Assembly: GCA_900317685.1 (NCBI GenBank)
Contig: ONHQ01000025.1
Location: 1 to 45,353 of the forward strand
Length of the DNA: 45,353 bases
Direction of reading: 5' to 3'
Source of the DNA: an uncultured Prevotella sp.
GTDB taxonomy: Bacteria; Bacteroidota; Bacteroidia; Bacteroidales; Bacteroidaceae
Shown here: positions 1 to 8,900 of the stretch, piece by piece
Layout: each line of letters starts with the position of its first letter
Position numbering within the stretch: position 1 is the stretch's first letter
Translations under genes and position numbers: made by a program
The notes under the pieces: generated by a model
What the model was told of the DNA's origin: nothing
Database searches by the model: none
The model's input: the letters and a program-made list of their open reading frames with translations, nothing else

Positions 1-110
1 GATTTGTGGTGAATACAAATATATAACGGAACTAGGCTTCTTTTTGTTTTGGGAAACTATTGAAAACATGCCTTACCAACGAGAAAAGCGGAAGAACCGG
101 AAAAGGGGCG
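1..110. other. Short window-edge region without a gene
   Basis: This stretch lies downstream of the minus-strand PAP2 gene. It is AT-rich, and I see no ORF of note, clear hairpin or promoter box in it. Confidence 0.5.
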
Positions 111-683
111 CTATTTGTTGAAGAGCTGGATGCAGAGGCTGAGGCTTTGCCCGTCGGTTGACAGTGCATAACGGCTGTGCTCTCCTGTGATCTTGTCACC
201 GAGCCAATAGCCTAAGAGCGTGCTGCCCACACCGATGGCTGCTCCTGCTGTGACATCTTGCCAGGCATGGCGGTTGCGTGCCACCCGATCGACGGCCACG
301 CCTGTCGCCACGGCATAACCCGCCACGCTGATCCAGGGAGAGACATGACGATACTCCTTGTCGAGGATGACGGCTCCTGTAAAGGCCAATGCGGTATGAC
401 CGCTGGGAAAGGAACGGTTGTCGGTCCAGTCGGGTCGCCGTTCATGGATGCTGTGCTTAAGAGCCCAGGTGGTGCCGACGGAGAAGGCGTAAGACACGGC
501 GGTGTTGACAGCCATTCGTTTCCAACTGCTCTCGCTCTCCACACCACACGCCTTGAGTGCATACGCTGCGGCGACGGGCACGAAACGCAATGCGTCGTCG
601 GGTCCGTCGCCGTGGTAGGCTCGCTGTGCCCAGGTGGGCACGGCGAGCAAGAGAGATAGGGCAAAGCCCAGGAGTCTATTCAT
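111..683 (-). CDS. PAP2-family (type 2 phosphatidic acid) phosphatase
   Basis: A 190-aa protein with an N-terminal signal or anchor segment (MNRLLGFALSLLLAVPTWAQ). All three PAP2 phosphatase motifs are visible: KX6RP (KHSIHERRP), the PSGH motif (SFPSGH) and the RX5HX3D motif (RVARNRHAWQD) that supplies the catalytic His. The family removes phosphate from lipid phosphates or undecaprenyl pyrophosphate at the periplasmic side of the membrane. The substrate cannot be read from sequence. The length is typical of small stand-alone bacterial PAP2 proteins. It is on the same strand as the MFS gene upstream but about 120 bp away, with GC-rich palindromes between them, so it probably has its own transcript. 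The start at 683 is the only one that keeps a clean signal sequence. Confidence 0.9.
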   Translation of the reverse strand: MNRLLGFALSLLLAVPTWAQRAYHGDGPDDALRFVPVAAAYALKACGVESESSWKRMAVNTAVSYAFSVGTTWALKHSIHERRPDWTDNRSFPSGHTALAFTGAVILDKEYRHVSPWISVAGYAVATGVAVDRVARNRHAWQDVTAGAAIGVGSTLLGYWLGDKITGEHSRYALSTDGQSLSLCIQLFNK

Positions 684-735
684 CTTTGCTAAGTTATGAT
701 AGCGAGAGTATCAAAGGAAGCCTATCGTTAAGTTG

Positions 736-789
736 TTCTCCTTCTGGGAGAAGTACAGGGGTGAGCTTTCTCCCCTCTCTTGGGAGGGG
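736..789. repeat. GC-rich palindromes between MFS and PAP2 genes
   Basis: Two inverted repeats follow each other. TTCTCC/GGAGAA at 736-752 has a 5-nt loop. CCCCTC/GAGGGG at 772-789 has an 8-base core and is followed by a GGGGG tract. They sit just beyond the MFS stop on its transcript, so they could end transcription. The second has the look of the CCCTCCC/GGGAGGG intergenic repeat also present at 17356-17373. Confidence 0.5.
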
Positions 790-802
790 CGGGGGTGGGC
801 TT

Positions 803-2113
803 TTATTTTTCCTTGATAGCGCTCACGCTCAGTGCGCCGAGGAAGAGGGCAACACCGGCCACAATCATCATGTGGCTCTGTACGCTGCCTACAAGAGCCA
901 ACAGCGTGCCACCGATGGCGGCAGCGACGATCTGCGGGATGCAGATAGTGCCGTTGAAGAGTCCCAGATAGGCGCCCATGTGGCCGTAGCCCTGCAGGGC
1001 ATTGGTGACAAAGGTGAACGGCATGGCAAGCATGGCGGCCCAAGCACAACCGATGAGCAGGAAGGGCACGAACAGCAGATATTGGTCATGGATGAACGCA
1101 CAGGAGGCGAAGCCGATGCCACCTAAGAGCAGACTCACGGCATAGGCAACCTTGCGGTTGGTGAACTTCGGCAGGATAGGGGCCCAGATGACGGAGCCGA
1201 TGGCCTGTACGGCAAAGAGGATGCCTACCCAGTTGCCGGCAGCCTGGTAGCCCTCACTGGTCACGTCGGTGGTGTTCCAACAGTTGGCGGCTACGGTGCC
1301 GTTGGTGTATGTCCACATATACATAAATGCAAACCAGCAGAAGAATTGCACAAGGCCTACCTTCCAGAAGGTGGAGGGGGCGTTCTTCAACAATGTCAAC
1401 CAGTTGCCACTGCCTTTCTCTTCTTCCTTGACGGCTTCCTTCACGCCGTTATATGCTTCGTATTCCTTTGGATTCCATTCCTTTACCTTAGCAACGGTGT
1501 AGATGACGCAAAGGATGAGGATGGCAGCTCCGACATAGAAACTGTAGATGACCGAGTCGGGGACGACACCCTTGGGTGCGGTGTTGGCAATGCCTAAGAG
1601 TGCAAAGACAAACGGGAAGACATAGCCCACCAGCGAACCGGCGTTGCACAGAAAACTCTGAATAGAGTAGGCCGCAGCCTTCTGCTTCTCGTTGACCATG
1701 TCGCCAACGAGCATCTTAAACGGTTGCATGGCCATATTAATAGAGGTGTCGAGAAACATCAGTGCAATCAGGCCAAAGGTCATGGCTGTGGACACGGTCA
1801 TGCCAAACGAACCGGAGTTCGGCAGCAGACACATCACCAGTACGGCAATGGCGGCACCGATGAACAGATAGGGGATGCGGCGACCGAAACGACACCATGT
1901 CTTGTCGGAACAGGTGCCTACAATGGGTTGCACGATGATACCCATCAACGGGGGCAGTATCCAGAAATAGCTCAGACTGTGAGGATCCGCACCTAAGGTG
2001 GCAAAGATTCTGCTGATGTTGGCACTCTGCAGTGCGTAGGCGATCTGTACGCCGAAGAACCCAAAGCTCAGGTTCCACAGCCCCCAGAAGGATAGATTTG
2101 GTTTTTCTTTCAT
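803..2113 (-). CDS. MFS sugar (maltose/oligosaccharide-type) transporter
   Basis: A polytopic major facilitator protein of about 436 aa, beginning MKEKPNLSFWGLWNLSFGFFGVQ. It resembles the SLC45/GPH-like sugar:cation symporters that Bacteroidota encode beside starch or maltose genes: the N-terminal FWGLWNLSFGFFGVQIAYALQ segment, the loop GTCSDKTWCRFGRRIPY with the MFS D-x3-RxGRR signature between TM2 and TM3, and twelve hydrophobic segments. The likely role is import of maltose or malto-oligosaccharides released by the Sus system, inferred from context. I chose the start at 2113 over an upstream ATG at 2158 because the extra residues (MSILHYTLYIIHYLD) are translated from a simple intergenic repeat. 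It lies 75 bp downstream of the LacI-family gene on the same strand and is probably co-transcribed with it. Confidence 0.88.
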   Translation of the reverse strand: MKEKPNLSFWGLWNLSFGFFGVQIAYALQSANISRIFATLGADPHSLSYFWILPPLMGIIVQPIVGTCSDKTWCRFGRRIPYLFIGAAIAVLVMCLLPNSGSFGMTVSTAMTFGLIALMFLDTSINMAMQPFKMLVGDMVNEKQKAAAYSIQSFLCNAGSLVGYVFPFVFALLGIANTAPKGVVPDSVIYSFYVGAAILILCVIYTVAKVKEWNPKEYEAYNGVKEAVKEEEKGSGNWLTLLKNAPSTFWKVGLVQFFCWFAFMYMWTYTNGTVAANCWNTTDVTSEGYQAAGNWVGILFAVQAIGSVIWAPILPKFTNRKVAYAVSLLLGGIGFASCAFIHDQYLLFVPFLLIGCAWAAMLAMPFTFVTNALQGYGHMGAYLGLFNGTICIPQIVAAAIGGTLLALVGSVQSHMMIVAGVALFLGALSVSAIKEK

Positions 2114-2165
2114 ATCGAGGTAATGTATAATGTATAATGTGTAATGTAGAATGGACAATGTAGAA
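2114..2165. repeat. Degenerate AT-rich short repeat (taatgtataatgt)
   Basis: Reiterated taatgtataatgt/gtaatgtagaatgg units of about 9-11 bp fill the gap between the regulator and the MFS gene. Their reverse complement reads as LHYTLYIIHY in one frame. This kind of string recurs in Bacteroidota intergenic space and should not be taken as coding. Confidence 0.6.
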
Positions 2166-2188
2166 ATGTAGAGCTGTCCACTTCCTGC

Positions 2189-3214
2189 TTATCTTGTAGT
2201 GCCGCGGATGATCAGCCTCGTGCGCACAACGCGCTTGATGACCTTGTCCATGGGTATCTCGCCTTCTACCTTGCTGATGAGAATGTCGGCAGCCTCTTCG
2301 CCAACGAGTACGCCACGCTGCTCCACGGTGGTGAGCATCGGATCGCAGGCCACGGCACGCTGGCCGTTGGTGAAGCCACAGATCGAGATGTCCTGCGGCA
2401 CACGGAAGCCCATGCGCTTGGCGGTATACAGAATGCCAATGGCGGTGTCGTCGTTCACGGCAAAGAAGGCATCGGGCTTCTCATCCTGCGAGAGCAATTC
2501 AGGGGTGATGGCCTCGGTGTCGGCACGGTTGTCGCAGATGCGAAACATCTTCTTGTCGGGCTCCAGACCGTAGCGCAGCAGGGCATCGCGGTAGCCGTTG
2601 TAGCGGTTCTTAGAGATCTCCAGTGTCATCGGCGACATGTAGCAGGCGATATGGCGGCAACCAGTCTCTATGAGATGGCTCACGGCGTTGAACGCTCCTT
2701 GATAGTCATCGACGACGACGCGGCTACAGTCCACACCGGTGCAGATGCGGTCATAGAACACCAGGGGGACGCCGTTGTTGATGAGCTTCTTGAAATGGTC
2801 GTAGTTCATCGTGTCCTTGGCCTGGCTGACGATGATGCCGCAGACCTTGTTCTGATAAAACTTATCACAGAGGAGCGTCTCGCGGTCGTACTGCTCGGCG
2901 CTTTGTCCTACCATGATGGTATATCCACGTGACATGGCTTCCTGCTCAATGCCGCTAAGGATCGAGGAGAAATAGAAGTGCTCGAACTGTGGAACGATCA
3001 CTCCGATGATTTTCACAGGCTTTGTGCGACTGTTGCGCAGGTTCTCTGCAATCACGTTGGGGATATAGTTGTGCTCGCGCGCGTATTGCTGGATACGCTC
3101 GCGCTGCTCATCGCTGATGCGGGGACTGTTTTTCATTGCCCTCGACACAGTTGCCACCGACACGCCAAGAGCTTTGGCGATGTCTTTCATGGTGATAGGT
3201 GCTGGTTGTTCCAT
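2189..3214 (-). CDS. LacI-family transcriptional regulator of the starch locus
   Basis: A 341-aa protein with an N-terminal LacI helix-turn-helix (residues about 9-40: MKDIAKALGVSVATVSRAMK, then NSPRISDEQRERI) and a periplasmic-binding-protein-like sensor domain (IIGVIVPQFEHFYFSSILSGIE through FTNGQRAVACDPMLTTVEQ). The family binds palindromic operators and responds to a small sugar ligand. I chose the start at 3214 (MEQPAPITMKDIAK) because the longer ORF to 3337 adds an Arg-rich, non-homologous stretch. The gene precedes the MFS transporter and faces the sus operon. Operators of the type this family binds lie upstream of its own gene, susC and the amylase, always 68 bp ahead of the -7 box. 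The geometry suggests activation rather than simple repression, and self-regulation. The ligand is unknown; maltose or a malto-oligosaccharide is a guess. Confidence 0.9.
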   Translation of the reverse strand: MEQPAPITMKDIAKALGVSVATVSRAMKNSPRISDEQRERIQQYAREHNYIPNVIAENLRNSRTKPVKIIGVIVPQFEHFYFSSILSGIEQEAMSRGYTIMVGQSAEQYDRETLLCDKFYQNKVCGIIVSQAKDTMNYDHFKKLINNGVPLVFYDRICTGVDCSRVVVDDYQGAFNAVSHLIETGCRHIACYMSPMTLEISKNRYNGYRDALLRYGLEPDKKMFRICDNRADTEAITPELLSQDEKPDAFFAVNDDTAIGILYTAKRMGFRVPQDISICGFTNGQRAVACDPMLTTVEQRGVLVGEEAADILISKVEGEIPMDKVIKRVVRTRLIIRGTTR

Positions 3215-3354
3215 TGTCAAATTTAGGTTGTACGGCAGACTTGTCGCATAGGTTTGGCATGGCCGTGGCGGACGTGCAAACCGTCTGCGCCGTATATTTG
3301 CTCTGTATATAACGCTTTTACTTGCTTTTACGCACACTATATGTGCTTGCAGTG

Positions 3355-3430
3355 CAAAAGTAGCAAAAAAAGCAAGAGCCCTCCTATATGCGCCATGATT
3401 ATTTAAGGATTATTTACGCAAACGATTGCG
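3355..3430 (-). promoter_or_regulatory. lacI-family gene promoter with LacI-type operator
   Basis: Read on the minus strand, operator CGCAATCGTTTGCG (plus 3417-3430) starts 68 bp upstream of the first T of the -7 box TACTTTTG (plus 3362 down to 3355). No TTG is found 19-21 nt ahead of the -7 box. The same 68-bp offset occurs at susC and the amylase. The predicted leader is about 130 nt. Confidence 0.75.
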
Positions 3431-3470
3431 CAAGCGGCGCGCGGCTCGCAGGTCAGCGGCGGTCTGCGCT

Positions 3471-3588
3471 GGGTAGCGCAAGGGTTGGCGCAGGATAGCA
3501 CAAGGGTTGGCGCAGGTTAGCACAAGGGTTGGCAGTGGTTAGCACAAGGGTGGGCGCTGGGTAGCACAAGGGTGGGCGCTGGTTAGCT
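3471..3588. repeat. 22-bp tandem array, left of the RAYT gene
   Basis: Five consecutive 22-bp units of the form ggttagcacaagggtkggcg plus two variable bases start at 3471, 3493, 3515, 3537 and 3559, with a partial sixth at 3581-3588 and a degenerate unit before 3471. Units differ at a few positions, so the array is diverged. There are no spacers, so it is not a CRISPR. It leads directly into the palindrome at 3600-3618. Confidence 0.85.
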
Positions 3589-3591
3589 CTG

Positions 3592-3618
3592 TTCTGTACG
3601 ATGCTGCTGAGCAGCATC
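3592..3618. repeat. REP-like palindrome at the end of the 22-bp array
   Basis: The sequence TTCTGTACG is followed by a near-perfect palindrome with 9-bp arms GATGCTGCT/AGCAGCATC around one G (3600-3618). A related block, TTCTGTATG then TTGCTGC-TCT-GCAGC, closes the repeat region at 45270-45296. A hairpin next to tandem repeats and a RAYT gene is the arrangement expected for REP-type elements. Assignment to this RAYT is inference. Confidence 0.5.
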
Positions 3619-3639
3619 AAACTGAACCCAGCGCACCCT

Positions 3640-3855
3640 TGCCTTTCCTTTTCCTGCCTTCCCATGCCTTCCCTTTCCTTTTCCTTCCCTTTCCTTCCCT
3701 TTCTTTTCCTTTTCCTGCCTTCCCTTTCCTTTCCTTTTCTTTTTCTGCCTTCCTGCCTTCCCTTCCCTTGCCTTCCCTTTCTTTCTTTCTCTTCTCTTTT
3801 TCCTCTTTTCCTTTCTCTTTTCCTCTTTTTCCTTTCTTTTTTCTCTTTCCTCTCT
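3640..3855. repeat. Polypyrimidine tract of about 215 bp
   Basis: This is almost entirely C and T on the plus strand (ccttttcc, cttccc and tttcttt blocks) with only a few G and a single A. It is simple-sequence DNA and any ORF through it is spurious. It directly precedes the RAYT promoter. Such tracts can form triplex or slipped structures, but nothing shows that here. Confidence 0.8.
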
Positions 3856-3874
3856 AAATTTTTGCCCGCAATCC

Positions 3875-3905
3875 TTGTCGCCTATTTCTTTTTGCCTTAT
3901 CTTTG
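3875..3905 (+). promoter_or_regulatory. Bacteroidota promoter for the RAYT gene
   Basis: TTG at 3875-3877, a 20-nt spacer, then TATCTTTG at 3898-3905 match the TTTG/TAnnTTTG consensus. The predicted start of transcription near 3912 rules out the in-frame ATG at 3903 and favours translation from 3933. Confidence 0.7.
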
Positions 3906-3932
3906 CAAAAACCGAAGAAACAAAGATTGCCT

Positions 3933-4955
3933 ATGGACGAAGAGACGCTGAAGAAAAAACTGAAGTACGCCGGACCGAAGATCGCCTCCATGAACCGGCG
4001 CTTGCAAAACCACGACTACCAGGCGCGTCAGATCTATCTGATCACAATGTGTGTGGAAAGACGGCGGCCACTCTTCGGTGAGGTGGTTGGCGACGTGCAC
4101 CAACCCTTGGGTGCTCCCGATGCCCCGCGCCTGTTGCCCAGCGCCCTCGGCGAGACCATCATCCAGAACTGGCAAGGGATGCTGGCACGAGTACCGCAGA
4201 TGAAAGGCATCGCCTTTCAACTCATGCCTGACCACTTCCATGGCATTCTCTTTGTCACAGAGCACCTCTCCTGCTCCTTGGGTAAGATACTCAACGGCTT
4301 CAAGGTAGGCTGTAGACATGATTACCTTGCACTTTGCCCTGATGAGTACACCGCCGATAAACAACGTCAGCATCAGGATGAACACCGGAAGGATCGCCGT
4401 CATGGCATCCTTTATGAGATCAACTACAATGATAAGATACTTCTTAGGGAAGGACAACTCGATGCCTGGATACGCTACGTCATGGACAATCCTCGCCGTC
4501 TTCTTGTCAAGCGCGAGCACCCGGAGTTCTTCCGTGTCCAGCGATCGCTGACATGGAAGGGCATGACTTTCTCGGCTCTTGGCAACCGCTTCCTCCTCCG
4601 TAAACCCTTCCTCATCCAAATACAGTGTTCACGAAGTCTCACAGAAGAGCAGATAGAGGCGGAGAAGGCAAAGGCGCTGGCACTCTGTCGTCAAGGTGCT
4701 ATCCTCGTCTCGCCATCGATTTCCCCGGGTGAGAAAGCCATCATGCGGGCGGCTTTCGACGCGGGCTTCCCGGAGATCATTCTCAAAGACAACGGCTTTG
4801 CTCCTTTGGCAAAGCCGTCGGGCAAGAGTTTCGATGCTTGCGCCCTCGGCCAGCTGCTCTTCCTTGGTCCCACCTATCATAGCAATGAGCACAAGTCCAT
4901 CAGCCGCACGGAGTGCCTTGGACTCAACGACATCGCACGGCGGCTGTGCGAGTAA
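3933..4955 (+). CDS. REP-associated tyrosine transposase (IS200-like, Y1_Tnp) with C-terminal Rossmann/SLOG-like extension
   Basis: A 340-aa protein. The N-terminal part is a Y1/HUH nuclease of the RAYT class: strand IYLITMCVERRRPLF, HUH motif with H101 and H103 in MPDHFHGILF, and the candidate catalytic Tyr182 in AWIRYVMDNPRR, matching the RAYT Y-x3-NP signature. Residues about 235-340 form a second segment (GAILVSPSISPGEKAIM, then a GF-x-KPSGKSFDACALGQLLFLGP region) that I recall as common in Bacteroidota members and that resembles a DprA/SLOG-type Rossmann fold. That fold call is tentative. RAYTs are domesticated, usually single-copy proteins that cut or move REP hairpins, and no IS ends were found. 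Direct repeats and hairpins lie on both sides. The start at 3933 follows a well-formed promoter. Confidence 0.85.
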   Translation: MDEETLKKKLKYAGPKIASMNRRLQNHDYQARQIYLITMCVERRRPLFGEVVGDVHQPLGAPDAPRLLPSALGETIIQNWQGMLARVPQMKGIAFQLMPDHFHGILFVTEHLSCSLGKILNGFKVGCRHDYLALCPDEYTADKQRQHQDEHRKDRRHGILYEINYNDKILLREGQLDAWIRYVMDNPRRLLVKREHPEFFRVQRSLTWKGMTFSALGNRFLLRKPFLIQIQCSRSLTEEQIEAEKAKALALCRQGAILVSPSISPGEKAIMRAAFDAGFPEIILKDNGFAPLAKPSGKSFDACALGQLLFLGPTYHSNEHKSISRTECLGLNDIARRLCE

Positions 4956-5110
4956 CGGGCGCGCTTCGTTCTATAAGACACTGCCAGCAGTGCCCTACGG
5001 AGCCATGCAGCACCCCGGAACCATCGCGCTCGGCCCCAGCGACACCCTGGAGGCATCATGTTCGGGGCGCAGCGACACCAGAGTTGCCAGAAATACCGAT
5101 GACCAACAGT
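4956..5110. other. Non-coding stretch after the RAYT gene
   Basis: It contains two imperfect copies of a cagcgacacc block (near 5036 and 5077), a cgctcggcc/ggggcgc GC-rich area and the word gccagcagtgcc. It may be a decayed REP-type element. No gene is supported. Confidence 0.3.
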
Positions 5111-5116
5111 ACGAAA

Positions 5117-5146
5117 AGAGGGCAGCCCCAACAGGAGCTGCCCTCT
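5117..5146 (-). terminator. Hairpin terminator, left copy of the sus-type terminator element
   Basis: AGAGGGCAGC/GCTGCCCTCT is a perfect 10-bp stem with a 10-nt loop. On the minus strand it is preceded by ggtttttaccgctttatca and followed by tttcg, the same flanks as the elements after susF (13457-13525) and after the susF remnant (14484-14556). Confidence 0.75.
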
Positions 5147-5176
5147 ATAGCAAAATATGATAAAGCGGTAAAAACC

Positions 5177-5251
5177 TTACTTCTTCGTCAGCGTGCAGTA
5201 AGCCTGACCGTCAGCCAAGGCATGGAACACGATGTCGTAGGCAGCTGATTT
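5177..5251 (-). pseudogene. Remnant of a SusE/SusF-like 3' end
   Basis: On the minus strand, 25 codons ending in TAA read KSAAYDIVFHALADGQAY then CTLTKK. They line up with GIYDIKLFAWCNGKAYAE then MTRKK in the remnant at 14340-14486. An upstream stop and the lack of any start make it a fragment. It is followed by the same terminator element as the susF-type 3' ends. The fragment points away from susC, so the starch locus is bracketed by oppositely oriented susF-like relics. Confidence 0.6.
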
Positions 5252-5271
5252 TGGTGGCTAACAAAAGCTCA

Positions 5272-5309
5272 TTTGCTGCGTAGGAAAAGATCATTCCCTA
5301 CGCAGCAAA
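5272..5309. terminator. Strong hairpin, possible terminator or structured element
   Basis: TTTGCTGCGTAGG/CCTACGCAGCAAA is a perfect 13-bp inverted repeat with a 12-nt loop. On the plus strand it is followed by cgatctttttc. No intact gene ends here, so its function is unclear. It may be a relic of the rearranged left flank. Confidence 0.5.
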
Positions 5310-5331
5310 CGATCTTTTTCTATAAGATTAC

Positions 5332-5463
5332 AATGTTGATCATACGGCTTCGTCCCCCTCAAGAACATAACTTCACCCCCTCAAGAACATGACTTCACCC
5401 CCATGAGAGCATAGTTTCGTCCCTATAGGAAAATGACTTCATCCTTTCATGGTCATAGGCAGG
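5332..5463. repeat. 22-bp tandem array, right of the RAYT gene
   Basis: Units of 22 bp start at 5354, 5376, 5398, 5420 and 5442, with a degenerate one at 5332. The two best match ccccctcaagaacat then r-acttca. Later units keep only the cat-a-tttc/acttca end. The sequence is unrelated to the array at 3471 but the period is identical. Confidence 0.75.
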
Positions 5464-5670
5464 ATTTCATACAAAGGCACTATCTACTGAGCGGTATAGG
5501 CAGACTCAAAGTTCTCCACACCTATTTATATATAGTCCTACCCGTTTCTCTCCTATAGAAAGCCATCTGCAAGAACACGCATTCTTCCCTGTAACAAAGA
5601 ACGAACAACGGACTTTTCATGCAAACGGCAGTGCAACTGTTAATAGACACCAGTGGCTTTGATACACTAT
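5464..5670. other. Intergenic region before the susC operator
   Basis: No ORF is supported. A half-operator-like tgcaaacggcagtgca lies at about 5621-5636. Otherwise the sequence is AT-rich and featureless. Confidence 0.4.
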
Positions 5671-5746
5671 TGCAAACGTTTGCACGGATAAAACCATGTT
5701 TTTACCGGAAAAAATCGACAAATTTAAGTTAAAGAAAGTACTTTTG
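5671..5746 (+). promoter_or_regulatory. susC promoter with perfect LacI-type operator
   Basis: The perfect 14-bp palindrome TGCAAACGTTTGCA (5671-5684) starts 68 bp before the -7 box TACTTTTG (5739-5746). No TTG lies at the -33 position. The predicted transcript has a leader of about 150 nt before the susC ATG. Matching geometry at 3355-3430 and 15353-15428 supports a shared activator. Confidence 0.8.
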
Positions 5747-5902
5747 CACATGAAGATGTAGCCTAAGACTGCTCACGCAACCTATATATGTAATAAGGAG
5801 GAACCTAAACAGCAGCCACGTGACCACGGGATGGCCGAAGGCAGACATCAACGGATAGATAACTAAAAACAATGCAATAACATTAACTTAAATTTAAAGC
5901 AA

Positions 5903-8900
5903 ATGAAGCAGGTAAAAATCAAATTGCCGCTAAGGACTCTCGCTCTTGCAGGCGGTCTGTTCCTTTCCGCTACGGCCTTTGCTCAGTCTGGTGCTGTCAA
6001 GGGTCAGGTCAAGGATGCTACCGGCGAGCCCGTCATGGGTGCTACCATCTCTGCCAATGGCAAGACGGTGGGCATCACCGACATGGACGGTAACTACAGC
6101 ATCAATGTAGCTCCGGGTACCAAGCTCACATTCACTTACTTGGGTATGGCTCCGCAGACCGTTGCGGCAGGTGACAACATGGTTGTCACACTCAAGGCCG
6201 ACGAGAAGACGCTCAACGATGTCGTCGTCATCGGTTATGGTGTGGCCAAGAAGACCGACCTCACAGGTTCCGTCACAGCTCTCACGCCTGATGGAAAGAA
6301 CAAGGGTCTGGTCGTCAATGCACAGGACATGATCCAGGGTAAGATTGCCGGTGTGAACGTTACCAACGCAGGTGGTACGCCGGGTGCCGGTGCCACCATC
6401 CGTATTCGTGGCGGTGCCTCTCTGAACGCCAGCAACGACCCGTTGATCGTTATCGATGGTGTAGCCATGGATAACAATGGCGTGAAAGGTCTTGCCAACC
6501 CGCTGTCCTTGGTCAACCCTCAGGATATCGAGAGCTTCTCTGTCTTGAAGGATGCTTCTGCAACAGCTATCTATGGTAGCCGTGGTTCTAACGGTGTCAT
6601 CATCATCACCACCAAGAAGGGTCATGGCGGCACGAAGGTATCATATAATGGTAGTGCTACCGTGAGCATGAAGCGCAAGACACTTGACATGATGAACGGA
6701 GATGACTATCGTAGCCTCATTGCTGATAAGTTTGGCAAGGAGAGCGACGCTTATAAGGTTTTAGGAAATGCCAACACCGATTGGCAGAATGAAATTCTCC
6801 GCACCGCTTTCAGCCAGGATCATGCTGTGACGGTCAGCGGAACTATTGGCAAGGTGCTTCCTTATCGTGTGAGCGGTGGCTTTACCGATGAGCAAGGTAT
6901 CTTGAAGACCTCTGACTTCAAACGTTTCACCGGATCTCTCAACTTGAGCCCGACGCTTCTCCAGGATCACCTGAAGCTGAATGCCAATGTCAAAGGCATG
7001 TGGGCCAAGAGCCGTTATGCCAACACCGACGCTGTGTGGGCCGCTGTGTCTCAGGACCCGACACAGCCTGTCTATTTCGACAGCAGTGTTTCCGATGCTG
7101 CTAACTTTGGTGGCTACTGGGAGTGGACCGGAGATGGTGCCACGTACAACAATCCACAGTATCCCCATGGTGTCAACACTCAGGCTACTAAGAACCCGTT
7201 GGCAATGCTCGAGCTCAAAAACGATCGTGCCATCAGCCGTGACCTCTTGCTCAGTGGTGATGTAGACTATAAGGTACACGGTTTCGAGGACTTACACCTT
7301 CATGCTTCCGGCGGTATTGATATCGCTTATGGTAACCAAACAACAACTATCGACCCACGCAGTCCGGAGGCTTTCTATTATGGCAGCTACGGCTTCGACC
7401 GTATCTTGAAACGCAACTTCCAGGGTAGTGTTTACGCTTTGTACACACACGACTTTAAGGACAAAGCCCAGAACCACTTCGATATCATGGGTGGTGCCGA
7501 GGAGTCACATTTCTGGAGAAACCAGCATAAGCGCATATTGAGCTACACAGATGCTTGGAACGGCACATGCAGCACAGTCTATCAGGACAATGGTGTAGAT
7601 TATGATGGTGATGGTGTGAAGGATCCTTACCATTACAAGACAGAGAACTATCTCGTGTCGTATTTTAGCCGTGCCAACTGGAGCTTGATGGATCGCTACT
7701 TCCTTACCGCCACGTTCCGTGCCGATGGTTCTTCCCGCTTCAAAGACCACTGGGGTTACTTCCCCTCTGCCGCCTTCATGTGGAAGATTAAGGATGAGAA
7801 TAAGTTCAAGGAGATGAAGTGGCTCACCGACCTGAAGCTTCGCCTCGGCTGGGGTCAGACCGGTCAGCAGGAAGGTATCGGCGACTATGGCTATATCACC
7901 AACTATACCATGAACTCCGGTGCAGGTTCCTACTACTATGTTGTAGGCAACGGTAATCTGGCTCGTCCTAACGCTTACAATGCCGACTTGACTTGGGAGA
8001 CGACCACTACATACAATGTCGGACTTGACTGGGCATTGCTCGACCGTCGACTGAGCGGTAGCTTCGACTGGTATTTCCGCAAGACTACAGATCTGCTCAA
8101 TACTGTTTCTGTGCCTGCCGGTGCCAACTTCCGCAACCAGGTGACCTCTAATATTGGTGATATGACCAACACTGGTTTTGAGGCCGCAATCAAGTGGATC
8201 GTTCTCGACAAGAAAGATTGGAACTGGACGCTCGACTATAACTTCACCTACAACCATAACAAGATCACCAAGCTGATCAGCAATGACAGCGGTTACTATG
8301 TTCCTACGGGTGGCATTGGTTCTGGTACAGGTAATACCTGTCAGGCACATGCTGTAGGCCATGCAGCCAGCAGTTTCTATGTCTATCAGCAGGCATACGA
8401 CAAGGACGGAAAAGCCATTGAGGGCGTTGTCGTTGACCGTAATGGCGACGGACAAATCACTCCCGCTGACCGCTACTTCTATCACAGCCCCAATGCTCCT
8501 GTGACCATGGGCCTGTCTTCTCGCCTGGAGTACAAGAACTGGGACTTCGGCTTTACTTTGCGTAGCAGTATTGGCAACTATGTGTATAACGACATCGCTG
8601 CCCGTCAGGTCAACGTTGCACAGAATGGTCTCTATGTCCAGAGTTCGTTCTTCGTCAACCGTCTTTACAGTGCTGTGGCCGACAACTTCAGCTCCAGTGA
8701 GGTCTACACGGTGCTCTCAGACCGCTTCGTCCAGAATGCTTCGTTCCTGAAGATGGACAATGTCACGCTTGGCTATTCTTTCAACAATCTCTTTAAAGGC
8801 AACAGCTATCATGGCATTGGTGGACGTGTTTACGCTACGGTTAACAATGTGTTCACTGTTACAAACTATAAAGGTATTGACCCGGAGGTCTTCGGTGGTA

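Noticed and set aside
557-1126. Plus-strand ORFs of 112-189 aa across the PAP2-MFS gap
   Set aside because: They read through GC-rich palindromes and antisense to two recognised genes.
2159-2188. Sequence between the LacI gene and MFS gene as a second operator site
   Set aside because: Only the taatgtataatgt-type low-complexity repeat and its edge are there; no GCAAACG core is present.
3601-3951. Open frames of 72-116 aa through the polypyrimidine tract
   Set aside because: They encode only Phe/Leu/Pro/Ser runs from simple-sequence DNA.
3903-4619. 240-aa minus-strand ORF opposite the RAYT
   Set aside because: The plus-strand product has HUH and Tyr motifs; the antisense product has none.
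3933-4955. RAYT gene as part of a mobile IS200/IS605 element
   Set aside because: No tnpB/IscB partner, no second copy and no defined ends in the window. Sequence features fit the domesticated RAYT class better.
3471-5463. 22-bp arrays considered as CRISPR
   Set aside because: Units are directly adjacent without spacers, the period is too short and no cas gene is present.
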